Positions 62,727-64,000 of a stretch of 64,000 nucleotides of DNA are shown piece by piece; within the stretch, counting starts at the first letter, position 1, and every line of letters starts with the position of its first letter. Location: contig OV050030.1 of the NCBI GenBank assembly GCA_920105625.2, positions 144,655,877-144,719,876 on the forward strand, in the 5' to 3' direction. The stretch comes from Clusia tigrina (taxonomy: Eukaryota; Arthropoda; Insecta; Diptera; Clusiidae). Under the pieces are notes generated by a model, which was not told the DNA's origin, did no database searches, and worked only from the letters and a program-made list of their open reading frames with translations. The translations under genes and the position numbers were made by a program.

Positions 62727-63980
62727 TCACTCGTCGAACCATTTCGAAGCCCTAATAAAGCGCAGGATTTGTTTGACCTTCGCGCTAGACACCTCTGTAA
62801 GAGAGCTAAAAGCGTATTTGCCTAAAGAGCCCGCTCTGCTTCTAGCCAGAGCGGGGCAACTACAGAAGAGATGTTCCATAGTCTCCTCCTCCTCCTCATC
62901 CCCGCAGCTTCTGCAGTATTCATGAGAGAATACTCCCAGCCTGAGAGCATGTCTGCCGAAAAGCCAGTAACCAGTTATACAAGCCACGACCTTGGAAATA
63001 TTCTCTCTCGGCAGGGCAAGCAAGTCTCTAGTTTTCCTACTATTAAGTTCCGGCCACATTAGCCTAGTCGTTAAGCAAGTGCCCTCTTGTGCCCAAGACC
63101 CATTGGTCTCACGCACGACCCCATCCTTCAACATCAGTTTACAGGTGGCAATTGGTATTCCAATCTCAAATCTGTCCGAGCCTAAAGGAATGCTGGTACC
63201 CCGTCTAAGTCATCAGCCCTACAGTTTCCCGCAATATCTCTATGCCCCGGAACCTATATAAGGCGTACCTTGAAAACGGTACTGATATCATTTAAGACTG
63301 CTCGGCAGTCCTGAGCAACCTTTGATTTCAGTGCCACCGAATTCATTGACAAGATGGCCGCCTGGCTATCCGAGTAGATATTTATAATATTTTTTGTTAC
63401 GGCATGTCTATTTCAGTAGACGGCTACCTCCTTTATGGCCAGGACATCTGCTTGATAAAATCTGCAGTGGTCGGGGAGATGGAAAGAAAGTTTCAGTCCC
63501 AATTCTTGTGAGAAAACTCCAAAACCGACTCTATCGTCAGTGTAGAAATTCAGTTCCCCCCTTCTCCATGGCATTGGTGTTTGCCACTCTCTTCTAGACA
63601 GAATATATGTCTGGAAGTGCCTATCGAAGTTGAGATTAGGTATGGAGTGGTCAATGTGTTGGATAGAACTACTCCAGGTATGCGCAATAGTCGAGTGACC
63701 AATCTGCCGATCATGCCATATCGCCGCACATTTCAGCCTTAGTGGTGATGTGGCGGCCACTTGTTTCCCTACCAGCTCTAATGTAGGTAGGTTGAGCTTT
63801 AGTAGGCGTGGTCCTTAAGGCACCAGAGATGCATAAAAAAGCCGTTCTTTGCACCTTGCTCAGAAGCTTCAAAGAGCTTTGTTTCTGAGTGGCTGGCCAC
63901 CATACCAGTATTCCATATAGCAATATGGGTCTGACCACCGAAATGTATAGCCAGAGCATAATTCGTGGGGATAGCCCCCA
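62727..63980 (-). pseudogene. LINE ORF2 RT end, RNase H and C terminus
   Basis: 63711-63981: the RT thumb end (YISVVRPILLYGILVWWPAT; SKVQRTAFLCISGALRTTPT). 63413-63760: linker and start of RNase H (FYTDDRVGFGVFSQELGLKL). 63135-63412 continues RNase H in broken frames. 62727-63134: the C-terminal domain (YWLFGRHALRLGV, CRSCGDEEEEETMEHLFCSCPAL). At least two frameshifts. Confidence 0.8.
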
Positions 63981-64000
63981 CCTGATTCCGACCGCTTTTT

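Larger units (their letters stand above)
62625..64000 (-). mobile_element. I/Jockey-group LINE 3' part, continues beyond window
   Basis: Minus-strand LINE. Its 3' end lies at the (TTAGG)-like run 62629-62648. It contains RT thumb, RNase H and C-terminal Cys/His sequence in several frames. The 5' part lies outside the window. Confidence 0.78.

Overview
This is eukaryotic, almost certainly insect, intergenic DNA made nearly entirely of transposable elements (TEs). It is AT-rich, has no operon structure, and every recognisable protein is a TE protein: Polinton/Maverick, Helitron, Copia, Ty3/gypsy, BEL/Pao, R1-like LINEs, Tc1/mariner and hAT. The mix (rosa-like DD41D mariner, errantivirus-type gypsy, Pao) suggests a dipteran, perhaps a tephritid-like fly, but the species call is a low-confidence inference. 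I see no host gene, tRNA, rRNA or CRISPR. Almost all coding regions carry stops or frameshifts.

Layout. 1-839: rosa-like mariner cut by the window edge, sitting in a Polinton DNA polymerase relic (842-6005). That polymerase is itself split by Helitron-1 (2052-4623). 6096-9603: Copia element with its 5' LTR but no 3' end. 9604-18942 (block A): plus-strand R1-like LINE, minus-strand LINE, 3' LTR and integrase of a gypsy element ('gypsy-H'), then a SAP-domain gypsy deletion derivative ('SAP-gypsy'). 18947-20630: a second partial SAP-gypsy.

20631-45017 (block B) repeats block A in the same order and orientation. It carries three extra insertions: an errantivirus-like gypsy ('gypsy-3', 21726-27010), Helitron-2 (28767-31673) and a BEL/Pao element ('BEL-1', 35456-41793). 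Uninterrupted counterparts of the Helitron-2 and BEL-1 sites can be read in block A. Block B also keeps the RT half of gypsy-H (42924-45017).

45018-45645: internally deleted relative of the first mariner. 46599-52268: second BEL/Pao element ('BEL-2', plus strand) with a nested LTR element (47179-48282). 52863-58284: second Polinton relic (cysteine protease, a protein with a phospholipase-A2-like domain, packaging ATPase, conserved protein), interrupted by an irritans-type mariner (54949-56202) and a hAT element (57044-57950). 58285-62590: third BEL/Pao ('BEL-3', minus strand). 62625-64000: another LINE, minus strand.

The elements do not work together as a pathway. The window is a stratified insertion record. 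Relative order, from target-site duplications and interrupted frames: Polinton before Helitron-1 and mariner; gypsy-H before SAP-gypsy; the A/B duplication before Helitron-2, BEL-1 and gypsy-3.
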